Shown: positions 22,490 to 34,686, numbered from the stretch's first letter. The stretch: 64,000 nt of DNA from Pardosa pseudoannulata (GCA_032207245.1 CM063502.1:64010044-64074043), one strand, 5' to 3'. Notes: a model not told the origin generated them from the sequence alone. Translations and numbers: made by a program.

Positions 22490-23725
22490 TTGAACAGGCA
22501 GAGGAAAACAGAACACTGTTTCCGGTGTACCGGCACAGATCATACGAGTAATAAATGTCGATTTATTACAAGCATACGTAATTTTTGCTCTAAAATCGGT
22601 CATATCCAAAAGGCATGTTTTGGCGCTGAGAAAACGAATTTTAAACCCGTTAAACAGAAACAGGTTAATTTGAAAAATGACGTTGAGAGGCAAAGTCAGG
22701 TTCCGTTACTTGCATGTAAAACGGAAGATTGTTTTTCCTTACGGGAGGAAGAACCCAAACAACCTCCGATTATGATAAGTTTAAAAATTGAGAATAAAGA
22801 ATGTTTTATAGAACTCGATACGGCAGGCGCGGTCAGTGTTATGAGTATACGAAATTTCAGAAAAATTTCATACAAACGATTACCGTGCACAATTGTCGTG
22901 TTTAAAACATAAAATGGTGGATCGATAATACCTATGGGGTGCTTCACCGTAAAAGTGGAATACGAGAATCAGATTTTAAATTTAAATTTTTATGTAGTTA
23001 AAGAAAATTTAGAAACAATTCTGGGACGCGAGTGGCTCCATAAAATAATTTTAGATTGGAAAGCCATAAAAGTTATTAGAACAACAAGTAAATTAAATAT
23101 AAACAAATTGTTGCAGGAATATAAGGAACTATTTGATGACAAATTGGGAGAAATAAATAATTGCGAAATTAAGTTAGAATTGAAACAGGGTGTTCAACCT
23201 GTATTTCGTAGATTTAGAACTGTTTCCTTTGCTGTAAAAGAAAAAGTAGAAAATGAAATCGATAGATTGGAAAAAGAGGGTATCATCGAAAAGATAGAGA
23301 GTTTTGAATGGGCTACGCCGGTAGTTAAATCAGACAGCACTATTAGATTATGCGCTGATTTTTCTGTAACATTAAACCCGAACTTGGTCGTTCCTCAACA
23401 CCACTTACCCAAACTTGAAGAAATTTTCTCAAGTTTAAATGGAGGTAAACTGTTTTCTAAGCTGGACTTCAATCACGCGTATTTACAGATAAAGGTCCAT
23501 CCCGAAAGTCAAAGTGTATTAACCATAAACAACCTCAAAGGATTATATGTTTGCAAACGGCTAATGTATGGTTTAAACGGAGCGTCTGCATTTTGGCAGA
23601 GCTATGTAGACGAGCTATTTCACGGAATGGAAGGTGTAAAATTTTTTCTGGACGATGTTCGGATTACAGGAGTTGATGAAACATCACCTTTAGGAGCTTT
23701 AGAAGCCTTTCTAAAAAAAATGTAA
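22490..23725 (+). pseudogene. Gypsy zinc knuckle, protease and reverse transcriptase
   Basis: One frame with a single internal TAA at 22910-22912. In order: an intact CCHC knuckle (CFRCTGTDHTSNKC), a second knuckle that has lost its first Cys (NFCSKIGHIQKAC), a protease with DTA where DTG is expected (LDTAGAVSVMS), and then a long reverse-transcriptase domain. RT landmarks are WATPVV, LCADFSVTLNPNL, KLDFNHAYLQ with a catalytic Asp, and FFLDD, the Y/F-x-D-D site. The frame ends at 23725 in an A8 run, after which homologous sequence continues one frame over. The changed protease site and the breaks mean that it cannot yield a working polyprotein. Confidence 0.9.
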
Positions 23726-24475
23726 AGAACATGGGTTAAAATTAAATTTAAGTAAAAGGAAATTTTGCGAAAAGGAAATAACGTTTCTGGGTCATAAGAT
23801 TGATGCAAAAGGAGTGCATAAGACTAATAATAAAGTTTCTGCTATTCTAAATGCCTCAGTGCCTAAAAATGTGCAAGAAGTAAAAAGTTTTTTGAGTATG
23901 GTAAAATTTTATGAAAAATTCTGTAAAGATTTAGCCACCATAGCAAACCCGCTAAATGACCTAAAAAAATATGTAAAATTTGTTTTGATCGAGGAATTGT
24001 TAGCAATTCTTTGAGGCAGTTAAAAGAGAAATTTGCTCTCCTAGAATTCTTGTACATTATGATCCTACCCTACCAATAACCTTAACTACAGATGCTTCAC
24101 CTGTTGGTGTGAGCTGCGTTTTGCCTCATGTATTTCCTGATGGTACAGAAAGACGCATAGAATTTGCATCGAGAACATTAACAAGGACTGAGCAGAGGTA
24201 TTCCCAAATTGATAAGGAGGCTCTAGCTATTGTCTGGGCTGTCCAAAATTTTACCTATATTTAAAATGCAGAATATTCGTATTAATTACTGACCACAAAC
24301 CATTAGTGGCGATTTTTGGGTCGAAAAAGGGAATACCTATTCTAGCAGCAACAAGACTTTTGCATTGTGCTCTCATTTTACTGTCTTTTGAATCTGATAT
24401 TAAATACAGAGATACTAGGAGCCATAGTAATGCGAACTGTCTCTCTAGGTTGCCAACAAAGTCCGAAGAATGAGA
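23718..24475 (+). pseudogene. Gypsy RT end (connection) and RNase H, frameshifted
   Basis: After the A8 run the translation continues GLKLNLSKRKFCEKEITFLG and HKIDAKGVHK (RT thumb and connection). A frame change near 23990 leads into LTTDASPVGV and EFASRTLTRTEQRYSQIDKE, the RNase H Asp and Glu blocks. Another break near 24260 precedes LITDHKPLVAIF and NANCLSRLP, the last RNase H block. At least three frame disruptions are therefore present in about 750 bp. Confidence 0.85.
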
Positions 24476-24537
24476 TATTGAAGATTAAATCTCGATTAAT
24501 TAAATGGCGCTGATTGAAACAATACCAATCACATAGA

Positions 24538-25916
24538 GAGGCTTAAGTAATGCAACGGCTAAAGACCAAGACCTAAGTCCCCTTTTAAGAGCTCTTCGAG
24601 AGGGTCAAGATTTAAAGGGGAAGGAAGCTCGGTATACAATAGAAGACGAATGCATCCTGTGCGGTCAAAGGGTCGCTGTTCCAAAAATGTATCAGAAAAA
24701 GGTTATAGAAGAGTTACACCAGGGACATCTTGGCATTGTGAATATGAAGGCAATTGCCAAGTTATTTGTCTTCTGGAAAAATATCGATAAAGATATCGAA
24801 GAAGAAGTAAGGAATTGTACGGAATGTGCAAAATTCAAAACATACCCCGCAAGAGCAAAATGGCATCACTGGGAGTATCCGAGCTCACATTGGGAAAGGA
24901 TACACGTTGACTCTGCAGGTCCGATATTCGAGCATTCATTTTTGCTGATAATGGACGCATATTCAAAATGGTTAGAAGTGTATGTTATGAAATCAACAAC
25001 CACAAAGAAAACTATTGATTGTCTTAGGGACTGTTTCAGAAGATTTGGGCTCCCAGTTTTACTTGTTAGCGACAACAGTCCTCAATTCACCTCAGAGGAA
25101 TTTAAATTGTTCATGAACAGGAATGGCATTAAGTACAAAACGTGTGTACCTTTCAAACCATCCAGTAATGACCAAGCTGAGTGCTATGTTTTCACGTTAA
25201 AACAGTCACTTCGAGCGATGAAAAATTATGAAGGAAGCATAATTCAGAAGTTAAGCAAGTTCTTGCTTCAATACAGAAAAGCACCAAATGTCACGACAAT
25301 GCATAGCCCGGCCATACTATTTCTAAAACACGACATCAGAAAAAGAATTGATTTATTACACCCGTGTTTGAGAACGCGTGTGCAAGAAAAGATTCGAAAA
25401 GGAGTTTTCGAGTTCAGAGATAAGAAATTCGAGATAGGTGAACACGTAGCAGTTAGAGATTATAGAACGCCTAACTCAAAATGGAGATTTGGCAAAATAA
25501 TAGCTAAAGACGGGGCTCTTCATTATACCATAAATGTGCAAGGAACATTAGTTAGACGACATGTGGATCAAATACGTTCGGTGGGTGATCAGGTAGTTAA
25601 TTCAAATCATTCATCACATTCTTTACACAGACATTACTGGAATTCCGCTTCCAGTTCCCCGGTTTCGAAAGATTTCATTTCGGAAACCAGAGATGAGAAA
25701 TCAATTGATCCTCCAACACCTGAGACAGCGGTACCACCTGAAAGTGTGCTAAGTGCAATTCCGGCTTCATCATCTTCATCGGGGGATACCGGTGATCAAG
25801 CTACAAGTTCATCAAGGGAACTTCAAAACCCCGCAGCAAATGTGCCACGACGTTCGGGAAGAATCCGCAGAACTCCTAAAAGACTTGATCTTGAAAGGGG
25901 AGATGTGGCTTATTAA
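24538..25916 (+). CDS. Gypsy integrase domain, open frame
   Basis: The frame is open from 24538 (after a stop at 24535), with the first ATG at 24687, giving 409 residues from that ATG. It has the HHCC zinc-binding part (H..GHLG, then CTECAKFK), the DDE core (HVDSAGP, LVSDNSPQF, NDQAECYVFTLK) with all three acidic residues, and a C-terminal DNA-binding region (KWRFGKII ... VRRHVDQI). It ends in a Ser/Pro-rich linker and RRSGRIRRTPKRL tail. It would normally be cleaved from a Gag-Pol polyprotein and insert the cDNA into host DNA. Upstream breaks mean it is unlikely to be made in its usual way. The stop is inside the 3' LTR. It is notable as the only uninterrupted domain in the element. Confidence 0.85.
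25893..25903 (+). promoter_or_regulatory. Polypurine tract
   Basis: GAAAGGGGAGA ends exactly at the first base before the 3' LTR. This is the expected primer site for plus-strand DNA synthesis, and it also lies within the integrase coding frame. Confidence 0.8.
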
Positions 25917-26157
25917 CTGTGTAGTTAACGGCTAATCGCGAAGGAAGATCGTACGCGCCGGATGTCCGAACTAAGAACTGAAATATGTGATGTACATAGG
26001 TTGTTCATTTGTGATGGTGTTATGTAAATGTCGAGTGTGCTACGTATGTATATTGTATGTGTATATTGTATGTATATTGTATGTTTATGTGATGTATCCC
26101 CTGCCTGATATCTTAAAACCATACACACTCTTGCACAAATAGTGAACAAACACAACA
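25904..26157 (+). repeat. 3' LTR of the Gypsy element
   Basis: 254 bp, 22 bp longer than the 5' copy. The extra length is mainly a repeated TATATTGTATG motif at about 26048-26085, with a separate 3-bp deletion near 25999. The integrase stop codon lies inside it. Confidence 0.9.
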
Positions 26158-26162
26158 ACCTT
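26158..26162. repeat. Gypsy target-site duplication, right
   Basis: ACCTT directly after the 3' LTR, identical to 21448-21452. Confidence 0.9.
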
Positions 26163-26214
26163 GATAGTATATTTATAATTGCTTATTTTCATTAACAACT
26201 AAACCTTTAATACA

Positions 26215-26640
26215 ATGTGTAAAAGTTCTTTGAAGAAATTATCAGACTCGAGGTGCTCCACCAGAGTTGATGCAGTTTTAGCATTAAAATGTAGCTACAA
26301 AAGTACAAAAGAGACATTAAATGAAATATGCGATTCCACAAATAAACACAATATAGATATTGTTAAAACAAAATCATTATTTAAAAAAACGAATGTCTGA
26401 GAAGCTGATGTAATGACAGTCCTGGAAGTATGGAATAAATTTTGCAAAGAATCAGTACAAGTAAATCGTTACAATTTATTGACTGCACAGTTGTTGAAGG
26501 TGGATCCCAATTAAAGAGTCCAGAAAATTTTTATAAATGAAAACATTAGACATACTTCTAATGAAAAGAAATCAGAAATTAAAGAACTAACATATAAAAT
26601 ATTTAAAGATGATGACAGGCGAACATTTTTGATAAACTGA
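26215..26640 (+). pseudogene. hAT transposase fragment (ZMYM1-like)
   Basis: A 61-codon frame starts KSSLKKLSDSRCSTRVDAVL, matching the L-S-x-T-R-W-x-x-R-x-D-A block of ZMYM1-like hAT transposases (the Trp is Cys here). After a stop at 26398 it continues ADVMTVLEVWNKFCKESVQV and then QKIFINENIRHTSNEKKSEI, following the same family order. The N-terminal half, zinc finger and dimerisation domain are missing. It begins right after the Gypsy insertion, which may have separated it from upstream sequence. Confidence 0.65.
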
Positions 26641-28480
26641 ATGATGTTTTTTTATACAATGAAATTAAAATATTGTAATATTTTAATTTCAACTAACATT
26701 ATAAACATTTATATTATATTAACATTTTATTGGAATAAAATATAAATATAACATAGTTTATTTTATTTAAAAAGGTGGCCAATATGTATTTTTATTTTCC
26801 TTATTCTCTCCCTTTTTTTTTCTTAGCGCAGTACTTTTTTTTCTGCTCCCCGTCCTCAGTCGTAATCCCTCTCTGTGTATGTATTCTAAGTTTAGTACTT
26901 TAAAAAGAATTTTCAGACATGTCTGGAAATTAATAAAGCTACCAAATATTTATATTCATTGTTAATTCATACTGCTATTTGCTAAATTACAGTAAGAGTG
27001 AATCTTACATTCTCTGTACGTCCAGTGTACTTCACAGTGGATTTATGTGACATTATAAAGAAAACGTATTACAGTCAGATGCGTAATAAAAGCAAATACT
27101 GGACATAATAAAAGCTTACTGGATTTTCCCCCTTCATTTTTTAAGTAAAAAAACAAATTACTCCAATCTAAGCCCGAGTAAATCTTTTCGAAATTATTTC
27201 AAAAATTTCATGAACGCTTCGTTCTTGAAATATAACTTTATAATCTTTACTAATGCATGACATTTCGTAAATGTATTCCATTTTATCTCATTCCAAAAAA
27301 TCTTACTATTGACAGTAATTTGTTTTTTATAAATAACATATATTTTAGAACTTTTATTCTTTAATTTGTATTTGAATGGTAATGACAAGACTTGAAATTC
27401 CTCCACGAACCCACGTTTGTAGACCAATCACATTCCTCGATGATAAAAACACTAAGTTGAAATCATATGTGTTGTTATACGATGGTGATATTTGTTTATT
27501 TTTAACCCAATTTTATTTTTTTAGTCTTAGCATTGTATACGTAAATTTTAGAGAAAAGAAAAAAAAAAATAGATGACCGAGCAACTTTATATCTGTGTTA
27601 CTTAATATTATGTATTCTGTTAGGAAAATATGAAAAAAATTAATAAATATATATCATAAATCCCGTTTAGACTTTATTTCTTGAAGTATTTCACATTGTA
27701 CTGAAAATTAACGGTTGTCTGAAATGTATTTTTTAATATAACTCAAAAGTATGCAAGGATTCACTAATATACGCGAATCTCAGATTAGTTTTAACAATTT
27801 TGAGAAGAGTTTGAAATGACTGGTAAAAATACAGTATGAACTTCAAATATAAATAAATATAATAACTTTGTAGAACGATCACAATACTTCCCATTTACGA
27901 TCAAAATAATAAAAATGCATACATTCAAACTTTTTTCTAAATTTTGGGAAAAATTTGTGTATAAATTGTTTATACTTCTTATATAAAAATCATGATCTGT
28001 GAAAGAAACTAACATTTAACCTTTGATTTTTTTTTGTTTTAATTTATTCCTTAGATGTTTTTGATAACTGAGATGGTTTGACTCTCTTTTCTACAATCAA
28101 TTAAATTGTTTAAAATTTTAAGAATTTTCTTTGAAAATACCTGTGTGATTCATGCTATGTGATAACTAATATTTGATTTTGGAGACAAGTAAAATAGAAA
28201 ACTAATTAATCTATAAAATAATTTGTTTATAAAATAGAAATTTTCACTTCTTTCCGATGCTGCATTTTATTAACAGTTACGTACATGCTATTAATGCACA
28301 CAAAGGAATATATAATGGTTATAACATATTTGATTAGTTATAAAGTGGAGGATTTTTAATTCAATCTGATAATAAATTTTATTTCTGAGCTATTTCAATA
28401 ATTAATGTCTTGAGGAAAAACATAATTTAATCTTATACTCTTCGTTTTATGAAATTTTTTAACCGAATTTTGACATCCTT
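26641..28480. other. AT-rich intergenic stretch, nothing recognised
   Basis: Short frames only, with poly-A/T composition. No SINE body, transposase motif or RNA gene is visible. It lies between the transposon cluster and the proposed 5' end of the cul1 transcription unit. Confidence 0.4.
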
Positions 28481-28601
28481 AAAATTGACCAAGGCTACAC
28501 CTAAAAACGTATTTCTCAACTCATCTGAGCAGAGAGTGGAGCATCGAGTATGTGTTTATGAGCGTTGGATCGTGACCTGTGTGACTGTGTTCAACTCGCA
28601 G
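28480..28601 (+). other. cul1: Candidate first noncoding exon of cul1
   Basis: A short island clearly richer in GC than the kilobases around it ends TCAACTCGCAG and is followed by GTAATA, an acceptable splice donor, at 28602. From here to the first coding exon no other plus-strand gene is seen, and the sense strand becomes T-richer by eye, as in the cul1 introns. This is inference only; the transcription start cannot be placed from sequence. Confidence 0.3.
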
Positions 28602-28727
28602 GTAATAATGATTTCTGGAATTGACAGATTTTGTGCTTTTGCAGAATTATTTTGATCCGACATACTATACTTACCATTGATGTTGCACCTATTTTGATTA
28701 CTTATTCATGCCAAGTATTGTTGTATG

Positions 28728-28779
28728 AATTGGTGTTTGTTTCCGATTCCTTCTGAATTGGTGTTTGTTTCCGATTCCG
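28728..28779. repeat. 27-bp tandem duplication
   Basis: TGAATTGGTGTTTGTTTCCG followed by ATTCC occurs twice in a row (28728 and 28755), identical by eye. It lies at the end of a 90-codon minus-strand open frame that I do not recognise. Confidence 0.85.
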
Positions 28780-30871
28780 CCAAATCCAAAGAAAAGGATA
28801 AAATCTAAGATTTGACCAAAAATACTTTACGTTGATGTCCGATAAATAGTTCAAAAATGTGATTAATTCTAGCAAATTTTTTCTTTTTATTGTTGGCATA
28901 ATTCTTGCATCTACACACATGGTCACGTTGTTGATTAATGGGGTAATTTGCATGATTGACAAATAATTTTTCAAACATTTCCTCTTGTGCTTTTCTCATA
29001 GAACTACATTAAAAAAAGGTTTTGTAAGTACCATACTACTAGAGAATGATGTTAAGATTATATTCATACCCCATTTCAGTAATTTTATTTGTTTTAATTG
29101 TACAAAGATACAATATGAGTTGATTTTACAATGACATCCTGTTTATTAAACGTTTATAGAGGATTTAAAATTTTTTTTTTGCAGTATGATTGATAGATCA
29201 ATGAACGCAACCATTCATTTTAAATAGATTTTCGTGGTTTTTTTTTTCAGACCTAAATTACTTAGAATCACAAATAGATGAAATATATATATGAATGTAC
29301 ATGTATGTGGGTAAGTTTACTTAGTAACCCAGTTTACTAAGTACAGTTATGTATTCAAAGTTTGCAATTTTTCTCTTTGCATAATAAAATACATTCAAAT
29401 GATAATGATTCTATAGAATAATGCACATTTTTTAATTCATTGGGCTATGTGTTGCATCTTCAGTACCATAAGGTTGTATGCACAGTAATTGAAAATGTTT
29501 ATATGTTGTTTTGCTGATATTATCAATAAAGTAAAGTTATCATTAGTTACATCTTACAAGAAAGTTCATTTAAATAATTATAGTTATGAATTATAAAAGG
29601 AGAATGAAATGCTGAATATTATCCAGTTCATGATCAGACTTATTAAATAGGTTTCACCATGTTTTTTTTTCATATGTTTCAGTGATATACCTGTAGACCA
29701 TACATTACTTTTATTAAATACAATACTCTTATTGAAATTTTGAATACAGTTTCCTGTTATGAAATATTAGGGTTAATTAATATATTTATTTTTAATTTTA
29801 GTGTAATAATAATCAAAATGTGTGCTTACATATAATTTATACTATTTTTTTAATGAGCTTAAATAATTTTTTAAAACTTTGTACTAGCATTTGTTTTTCA
29901 CTAAACAGTTATTGATTTTCATTTATTTGCATTGAGCTAGTATTAATTCTTAAAAAAGACAAAAGAAGTAGTAACTTTTTATAATAAATATACAAACAAA
30001 TGAAGTTTTTCATAAGGAGGTTTTATTTTGGTTTATCTGTACATAGATAAATTATCTAAATTTCTTTGTATAGAAGAATCTAAAATATGTTTTATAAAAT
30101 AGTTTAAAAGAGTTATGTAATGTTTCACTTTACATAAGTATCTTCAGATGATTTATATTTTTATTGTTAATATTTGTAAACAGAAATGAACATCTTTTGT
30201 CTTATATGTACCTATAGTTTACTGTTCTAGTTAATTTTATAAGTATTTATAGACAATCTTTATTGGAACTTGCGTATGGATTTTATAAATTCTTATTCAG
30301 TTTTAATTACTTATGTGTAAAATTATTAGTAAAATCAGAAACAATGTAATATTGTATCTGTAAATGCTTAGGACAAAAGATTATCTAACTAGTAGTAATT
30401 TAATGTCAAGTGTCTTGCAAAATCATTAAATGAAAGATTAATGAGTTTTAACAACCCCATTTATTTTTTGTTTAAAAAAGGCTTAAAATGTATTGTCTGG
30501 ATTATAACTTTTATGTAAAGTTTTTTTTTTAAATAATTTATTATCCAACATCCTAGTTTCTTTGTTTTAGTATAATACTGAAGAATAGGAGAGAATTATT
30601 TACTTTTTATAATTGTAAATGACTTTTACTGTTTACTTGATCATTTCTTATTTTAACTATTTGATAAGACTTAAACTGCTTTTTTATACTCTTTAAAGTT
30701 TCATTATATTATAGACAAAATTGATTTTAACATTCAGGTTCCAAGTAAACACTATAAATTATTTGAGACGAATTTAACCTATTGTTTAAAGTGAAGTTTT
30801 TTTGCTACTTATTTTAAAGCACGAATGAAATTGACTATGAAGCCTATTAACATTGTTAAAAACAAAACAAA

Positions 30872-30881
<10 letters not shown>

Positions 30882-30914
<33 letters not shown>
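30882..30914. repeat. (TA)n microsatellite
   Basis: About 16 uninterrupted TA units. Confidence 0.95.
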
Positions 30915-30917
<3 letters not shown>

Positions 30918-33533
30918 TGCTTTAATACTATTGAAATCTGTCAAAAAAATGTTTTACTCTTTTAAATTAACCTATAAAGTTTCCACGAAGGTTTCTTAGG
31001 TTTAATTCATTATCAGAATTTTGATTTTGTTGCCAGTAATTGATTATAATTCAATTGCGATTATAAACATTTAGTACTTATTATCCTCCAATTGAAAACA
31101 TATTTTCTTTTCCATCATATTTGAAATTTTAATTTGCAGAAATTCATAAAATTGTATATTATTTCATAGGCCTCTTAACTTTTTAAATGGATAAATTATA
31201 TAATTCATTTAATTTTTTTATACTTTGAAAAATAAAATTTTTATAACTATATCTGAACTTTTTTTAAAGCTTGTAAGATGTTTTACATTTTATGAGAACA
31301 ATTATTTTTATTATAGTAAGTAGTTAAAAAGATTTAAAACATTTTTGTTATCATAATTTCTGATATTTCACATATTGAAATTATGATTTTCCACATTTAA
31401 GAAACATGCTTGTTCATTTCTGCTAGTATTTAGTAGCCTTGTACTTACTATACATATTAATAGATCTTAAAATCACTTTGCTTAATAGGTTATTTCCATA
31501 TAGAATGACTAAAGGGACAGATTTTTAACATGTTTGTTTTTTATTACTGTTGTAGCAGTTTAAAAGCTCTCCCATTAAAAATTGCTTTTATTTCTATAAG
31601 TTTACATATCTTTCCTCTTGTTATAGCAGTCATCAGAAATATTCAGTATATTATATATTTGAAATACCTTTAAATATTTGCAAATTAATAGTATTTTTAT
31701 TTGTTGATATTTTTAGTAGCTATTGGCAAATATATTTTGTACTGGTTATTAGAAGAATTTATAATAGTGGCTTTTAAAATATGTTGTTAATAAAATAACA
31801 ATTGCCTCATTTTTAAAAGTTTTTTTTCTGACTTTTTGAACTTTGCACATTTTTAAAGCATATTTCATATGTTATTTTTGGCAAAAATTATATCAGTTAT
31901 TTTTTAAAGATTTGTTCTAATGTTGAACTGATTCTGAACTACTTTAATGTAAAAGTTAACTTTATAACTAAGCCATATTAGCAGTTAATTTTTTTACATT
32001 TATTCAAAAAGTAGTTGTTCTGAACATACTTCTGAATTTTTACTTAATTAGTTAATTAGTTTAAACAGCATACAAATATAAAAGTTTTGAAACTATCAAT
32101 AAATTTTTTTTTTTTTTTTTTAAATCAGTGTGAAATTTGTTTAACTCTGTAATCAGTTGTATGGTTTTTTTTATATATATTTTTTAAATTGTGTATCAAG
32201 CACATTATTCTAGCAAAGTTGCTTAGGATACCATTTAGTCACCCAGTCTGTTTATGAAAGTGATTTTGGCTATCTATTCATGATGTGGTTTTTTTAAAAT
32301 TATATATTGATTATCAATTAGGTTTTGAAGTTTATGATAATCTTTTGTGTTTATAATTTTTATTCTTCTCTGGAGCATACTCTGATAGTTTGAATCATTG
32401 GATTACTACATAAAAAAGCCACTTTGTTAAATACTCTGTATGAAAGATGATTTTCCTTTAAAGGACAAGCAAAAAGAAAATAATTGCCATCCTCTGTTAG
32501 AGAAACTTATCTCAGTAACTTTCTTTGCCTCTTGTGTAATATCTAAGATTTATAAAAGTGTTAACTAAATTTCAAAAGTATGGATTTAGTACATGAACAT
32601 TTTTTGAAAGTACACAAAAGGGATGAAATTTGTTAAAATTTATTTAAGAGTAATTATAATAAATTTCTAATTTTTTAAAATTTAAAATAATGCAAGATTA
32701 TTATAGATGTACCAACTCTATAATTTAGTTTTTATTTTTCAATAATTAAAGTACCATAATTATAATAATAGCATATGAGTTTTTATTAAGATTCTTATAA
32801 TTTTTTATAAAACAGTGTATAAATAGTTTGTTAGAATTTTTATCTGGGAATATTAAAGGAATTAAACCGGTACTTGTCTTACAGCTCTTAGCGGTACAGA
32901 TTTTTTTTTTTTTTTTTTTTTTTTTTCAAGCAGTAGCCTATTTATATTTAATTCAAGTTATAATTTTTTAGATAAGATGCTTTTGTTGAAATTAAAACTA
33001 AAATTATAAGTAATTTAGTAGAATAAACTTAAAATAAAACAAAAACTTATAATCATGTTAAATTTTTAAATGAGCTTCAGATATTAATTTTAAAGAAGTC
33101 AATTATTAAAGATTTGTAAAGCAGTGTTTATTTATTTTGTTTAAGCATAAATATTTTCTCAGTTGATATATAATAAAATTCATTTCCCACTTAGCAAATA
33201 TATTCATTGCATTATGCTAAAATACCTAAATAATTTATAATGAATCAGCAGATTTTCATGCATTTAAGATAAATTCTTAATATATCTATTTATGAATAAT
33301 TATTTTATAATTAACTCTGTATTTTCTCCTGTTATTTACACTAAAACACTTATAAATTTTATTTGTCAGACGTCATGAATATTTGTTAAGTTTATTTTAA
33401 AATTTTAATCTGAAATATATATTTTACTTCTTATCTGTTAATCAGTTAAATGTGGACATCTTAAATTTGTTAATTAAATATTTGTTATAGGCTGGTTTTA
33501 AAATTAAGAAAATTGTACTTTTCTTTATTTTAG

Positions 33534-33635
33534 AAAAAAAATCTTTATGTTTTAATCCATTAGTACATTATTTGGAGTTTTCTTCAACATTGGAAAGGAT
33601 TCTCAGTGGAATCAACAACACAAGATGAAACAAAG
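33534..33635 (+). other. cul1: Candidate 5' exon of cul1
   Basis: A 102-nt segment lies between a good acceptor (TTCTTTATTTTAG at 33521-33533) and a donor (GTATTT at 33636), and is less AT-rich than its flanks. If spliced to 43313, an ATG at 33625 reads in frame into the cul1 start (adding MKQRDLK before the usual Met). This could be a 5' UTR exon or could add a short N-terminal extension. The in-frame relation could be chance (one in three). Confidence 0.35.
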
Positions 33636-34473
33636 GTATTTTGGATAATTTGTAGGCATACACATTTTAAATTTACAAATCTTTGTATTTCTATTATCCA
33701 TTCTTTCAAAGACTTTAATTCTCTAAATGTTCATTACGATGTACCACTTATTTTCCATTGCATGTCTTCTAATTTTTAATTAAAAAATTAGATTAAAATA
33801 GATAGCATGCAAGGTAGATCTGTATAATACTTTTTGTCCATCATAGTGAGGGTGGATTTGCTAATCAATAAAAGGAGAGAGATTCTGATTTGAAGTTGAT
33901 GAGGAAAGCTCTGATTTTCTTTTGCTGTGTGTTGTTTTACTTTTTAAGTGTAATAAAACTTTAGTGGGATTTTCTATCACCAATGTTTACATTTTATTGA
34001 AATGCTGAATTATTCTTTTATTATGCTAATATCACTTCATGGTGTTTTACAAGTTATTTTGCTTTAGCTTTTAATATTTCTTGCTGCTGTGCTTTAAAAT
34101 TTTTGTTGTATATTGTTTCATATTCTTATACCAGATTATTCAAAATAAAAATAACTTGGCATTAAAAATTTTTTTTAATATATTGTGTGTTGATATAGCT
34201 GTATGTAGTTATTATAGCCTCTTCTGATGAAAAATCATGTTAGTTCATAAGATAGAAATTTTCACCTTTTTATATTTAAAACTGAAAGAAGGGTGGAATT
34301 TGTTTATTTGAAGTTGTCGTACTGAATAAGAGAAATTATTACCAAATAAATATGTATATATTTATATTATCTAAACATTATGTTGAAATTATGTAATGAC
34401 ACTTTAATTTTGGGTACATTCATATAATTGACATTAAAGATATTCTATTATCAGTGATACATGTAAAATTATC

Positions 34474-34486
34474 TTGTGTGTATGTA

Positions 34487-34517
<31 letters not shown>

Positions 34518-34550
34518 GTATATGTATATATATATATACACACATGTATG
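34474..34550. repeat. Compound (TG)n(TA)n microsatellite
   Basis: TG/TATG units pass into TA units with two TATG interruptions. Confidence 0.9.
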
Positions 34551-34572
34551 TTATATGTTTACATTTATTATA

Positions 34573-34686
34573 TGTTAAAACATATAATAAATAGTGTGTT
34601 TATAAGTTAATTTTGAAACTTTAAAAAAATTTTAGTTTCTAGAAAACTAGTACAAAGTTTTACATAGAAGTACATATAAAAATTAT

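Larger units (their letters stand above)
21453..26157 (+). mobile_element. Ty3/Gypsy LTR retrotransposon, full length but defective
   Basis: Two LTRs start TGTGG and end CAACA, and the 4.7-kb element is flanked by ACCTT on both sides. Between them, in order, are gag with zinc knuckle, protease, reverse transcriptase, RNase H and integrase, which is the Ty3/Gypsy order. The integrase ends with a basic Arg-rich tail, and the gag and RT motifs resemble the invertebrate K02A2.6-like type. No envelope gene is present. LTR differences (about 15 mismatches plus indels by eye over about 230 aligned bases) and broken gag, protease and RNase H show it is not recent and not autonomous. Confidence 0.95.
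28602..33533 (+). other. AT-rich stretch, possible first intron of cul1
   Basis: No gene or transposase motif is recognised. It contains a (TA)n array at 30882-30914 and poly-T runs at about 32098-32120 and 32901-32926. Minus-strand open frames at 28702-28999 look somewhat protein-like but match no family I know. Confidence 0.35.

Noticed and set aside
22206..22947. Minus-strand frames in the Gypsy element
   Set aside because: Antisense shadows of gag and protease coding sequence.
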